Shown here piece after piece: positions 32,777-33,933 of a DNA stretch of 33,933 nucleotides. The DNA is from Pseudomonas cyclaminis. GTDB lineage: Bacteria > Pseudomonadota > Gammaproteobacteria > Pseudomonadales > Pseudomonadaceae. The notes beneath the pieces are model-generated. The model was not told the origin of the DNA. It saw only the letters and a program-made list of their open reading frames with translations, and made no database searches. The DNA lies in the NCBI RefSeq assembly GCF_015163715.1, contig NZ_JADDUM010000214.1:1-33933 (forward strand), written 5' to 3'. How positions within the stretch are numbered: position 1 is the first letter of the stretch; the number at the start of each line of letters is the position of its first letter. The translations under genes were made by a program, and so were the position numbers.

Positions 32777-33253
32777 ATGCCTGCATTGATCACCTACACC
32801 ACCCCAGTCCTCCCCGACTGGGTCGACTACAACGGCCACTTGCGTGACGCGTTCTACCTGCTGATTTTCAGCTACGCCACCGACGCGCTGATGGACACGC
32901 TGGGCCTGGACAGCGACAACCGCGAAGCCAGCGGCCACTCGCTGTTCACCCTGGAACTGCACCTGAACTACGTGCACGAGGTAAAACTCGGCACCGAGGT
33001 TGAGGTGCACACCCAGCTGATCGCCCATGACGCCAAGCGCCTGCACCTCTATCACAGCCTGCATCCAGTTGGCGAAGAACGGGAACTGGCGGGCAACGAA
33101 CAGATGCTCTTGCACGTCGATCTGGCCGGCCCGCAGTCGGCGCCGTTTGCCGAGGCGACGCTGGAAACAATCATAGCACTGCGCGCCGAACAGGCCGACC
33201 TGCCCAAGCCCGCCCTCCTTGGCCGGGTCATTGGTTTGCCCGCTAAAAAATAA
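32777..33253 (+). CDS. cdhB: Betainyl-CoA thioesterase CdhB
   Basis: The 158-residue hotdog-fold thioesterase of the 4-hydroxybenzoyl-CoA type has VDYNGHLRDAFYLLIFSYAT (~15-34), LELHLNYVHEVKLGTEVEVHTQL and HVDLAGPQSAPF. It hydrolyses betainyl-CoA to glycine betaine and CoA, completing carnitine to betaine. It lies 13 bases after cdhA. In P. aeruginosa hocS follows it; here a hairpin follows instead. Confidence 0.9.
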   Translation: MPALITYTTPVLPDWVDYNGHLRDAFYLLIFSYATDALMDTLGLDSDNREASGHSLFTLELHLNYVHEVKLGTEVEVHTQLIAHDAKRLHLYHSLHPVGEERELAGNEQMLLHVDLAGPQSAPFAEATLETIIALRAEQADLPKPALLGRVIGLPAKK

Positions 33254-33266
33254 CCGGCAAAAAAAA

Positions 33267-33296
33267 GCCCCGATCCAGCCGTGACTGGATCGGGGC
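33267..33296 (-). terminator. Perfect hairpin after cdhB, with A-tract on its left
   Basis: GCCCCGATCCAG (33267-33278) and CTGGATCGGGGC (33285-33296) form a 12-bp stem with a 6-base loop. Eight A's (33259-33266) lie to its left, so the U-tract is on the minus-strand transcript; on the plus strand AGAGG follows. It would end a transcript coming from the right better than the cdh operon, though it may stop both. Confidence 0.75.
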
Positions 33297-33316
33297 AGAG
33301 GTGCCTTGTGAGAGCG

Positions 33317-33511
33317 TTACATCCCGAGGGTGACCAAACCATCAAGCTGTGTGCCTGGGTTCAGTGTGCCGGTAAGTGCCGTCGGCAAATGGCCCGAAAA
33401 CGACACGCTCATAGCCATCTGAGGCATTCGCGCATTCTGCCCTTGCCGACCGCCTGGGTGGCTACCAGAATCGAGGTCGAACCCCGCTCCCCTCACCAGG
33501 ATAAACGTCAT
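33317..33511 (-). CDS. Possible small minus-strand ORF
   Basis: A 64-codon frame (MTFILVRGAGFDLDSGSHPGG ... QLDGLVTLGM) ends 20 bases before the hairpin that has a minus-strand U-tract; a shorter start at 33418 would give 33 residues. It overlaps the start of the plus-strand hypothetical gene by 2 bases and shows no known domain. Support is only the terminator orientation. Confidence 0.2.
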   Translation of the reverse strand: MTFILVRGAGFDLDSGSHPGGRQGQNARMPQMAMSVSFSGHLPTALTGTLNPGTQLDGLVTLGM

Positions 33512-33773
33512 GATGCATGCGGATTTGATTGACCAGGATGACCTGCTGGGCCAACTGCGCTCACTGGGTTTCGAAGTCTCCAGCGGCTCTACCGCCGAGC
33601 AGGCCTGTGAATGTGCCGTGCGCGGTTTGAGCGAAGCGCGGGCCAAGGCGCTCAAGGGTATGGTTGAACAGATGTACACGGGCAGCGCGACGATTTTGCC
33701 GGCGGTGCGTCAGGCGATTGATAAGCAGCTGTTGCCGGCTTTGATGCAGTTCAAGCAGAGTTCTGGCGCCTGA
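33510..33773 (+). CDS. Small conserved-looking hypothetical protein
   Basis: This 87-residue acidic, mostly helical protein (MMHADLIDQDDLLGQLRSLG, then GSTAEQACECAVRGLSEARAKALKGMVEQMY) has no signal peptide or membrane helix. AGGA lies about 8 bases before the tandem ATG ATG. Codon use is like neighbouring genes. I do not recognise the family. It is followed directly by the REP cluster. Confidence 0.55.
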   Translation: MMHADLIDQDDLLGQLRSLGFEVSSGSTAEQACECAVRGLSEARAKALKGMVEQMYTGSATILPAVRQAIDKQLLPALMQFKQSSGA

Positions 33774-33780
33774 TAGATTG

Positions 33781-33810
33781 CTATCGGGGGGCAAGCCCCC
33801 CCTCCCCACA
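33781..33810. repeat. Degenerate REP singlet
   Basis: CTATCGGGGGGCAAGCCCCC followed by CCTCCCCACA is a REP arm with extra G/C bases compared with the other copies in the window. Confidence 0.7.
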
Positions 33811-33835
33811 CGTTGATCTGTAAACTACAACTCAA

Positions 33836-33925
33836 AATGTGGGAGGGGGCTTGCCCCGATGGCGGTGCATCAGCCAAATATTCAGTGACTGACACACCGC
33901 TATCGGGGGGCAGCCTCCCACATTT
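33836..33925. repeat. REPIN at right edge, one arm shortened
   Basis: AATGTGGGAGGGGGCTTGCC starts the left arm; the right arm ends CGGGGGGCAGCCTCCCACATT, lacking part of the usual GCAAGCCCCC. With the singlet at 33781 it makes a cluster of three REP arms within 145 bases. Confidence 0.8.
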
Positions 33926-33933
33926 GCCCGTAT

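Noticed and set aside
1..33933. tRNA or rRNA genes, integrase and att sites
   Set aside because: No cloverleaf, rRNA-like stretch, integrase or matching att repeats were noticed on reading both strands.

Overview
The window looks like a chromosomal piece of a Pseudomonas of the fluorescens group. The reasons are the high-GC coding style, the Pseudomonas-type glycine betaine (gbcA/gbcB), dimethylglycine (dgcA/dgcB plus an electron-transfer flavoprotein pair) and carnitine (cdhR, caiX, cdhC, cdhA, cdhB) genes, and several REP/REPIN elements of the GTGGGAGGGGGCTTGCCCCC type common in that group. No rRNA, tRNA, CRISPR array or transposase was seen.

Layout. Positions 1-1170: the 3' end of an NCS1-type permease gene and a translationally coupled carbon-nitrogen hydrolase. 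1174-3981: divergent gbcB and gbcA, the glycine betaine monooxygenase. 3912-4670: a gene-free, AT-richer stretch with five perfect TTATCCACA DnaA boxes in a degenerate repeat. 4671-15761: a compact operon for a type II secretion-like machine with three small pseudopilins, a secreted AA10/GbpA-like chitin-binding LPMO, GspG, a lytic transglycosylase, GspF, GspE, four inner-membrane proteins in pilM-N-O-P order, and a lipoprotein secretin. 15838-23587 (minus strand): dipeptidase-like gene, DUF5943 gene, dgcA, dgcB, etfA, etfB. 23807-25657: small genes (LprI-like, DUF3592, DUF3010, a secreted protein). 25979-28144: a large flavin L-amino-acid oxidase. 28293-28562: a decayed small gene. 28631-33253: the carnitine regulator cdhR and the divergent caiX-cdhC-cdhA-cdhB operon. 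The right end holds a small hypothetical gene and a REP cluster.

How it works together. The carnitine operon converts L-carnitine to glycine betaine (CdhA oxidises, CdhC cleaves, CdhB hydrolyses the CoA thioester). GbcAB demethylates glycine betaine to dimethylglycine, and DgcAB with the ETF pair demethylates that to sarcosine. The secretion operon between gbcA and etfB is a separate module. It carries its own probable cargo, the LPMO, and resembles the third P. aeruginosa T2SS (Txc/CbpE) in pairing a T2SS with a chitin-binding protein.

Five otherwise intact genes (gbcA, pseudopilin 3, the PilO/GspM-like gene, etfA, cdhA) each appear to lack one base in or beside a short G/C run. The pattern suggests sequence or assembly errors, although real mutations cannot be excluded from the sequence alone. 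Start sites were chosen from ribosome binding sites and known family N-termini.
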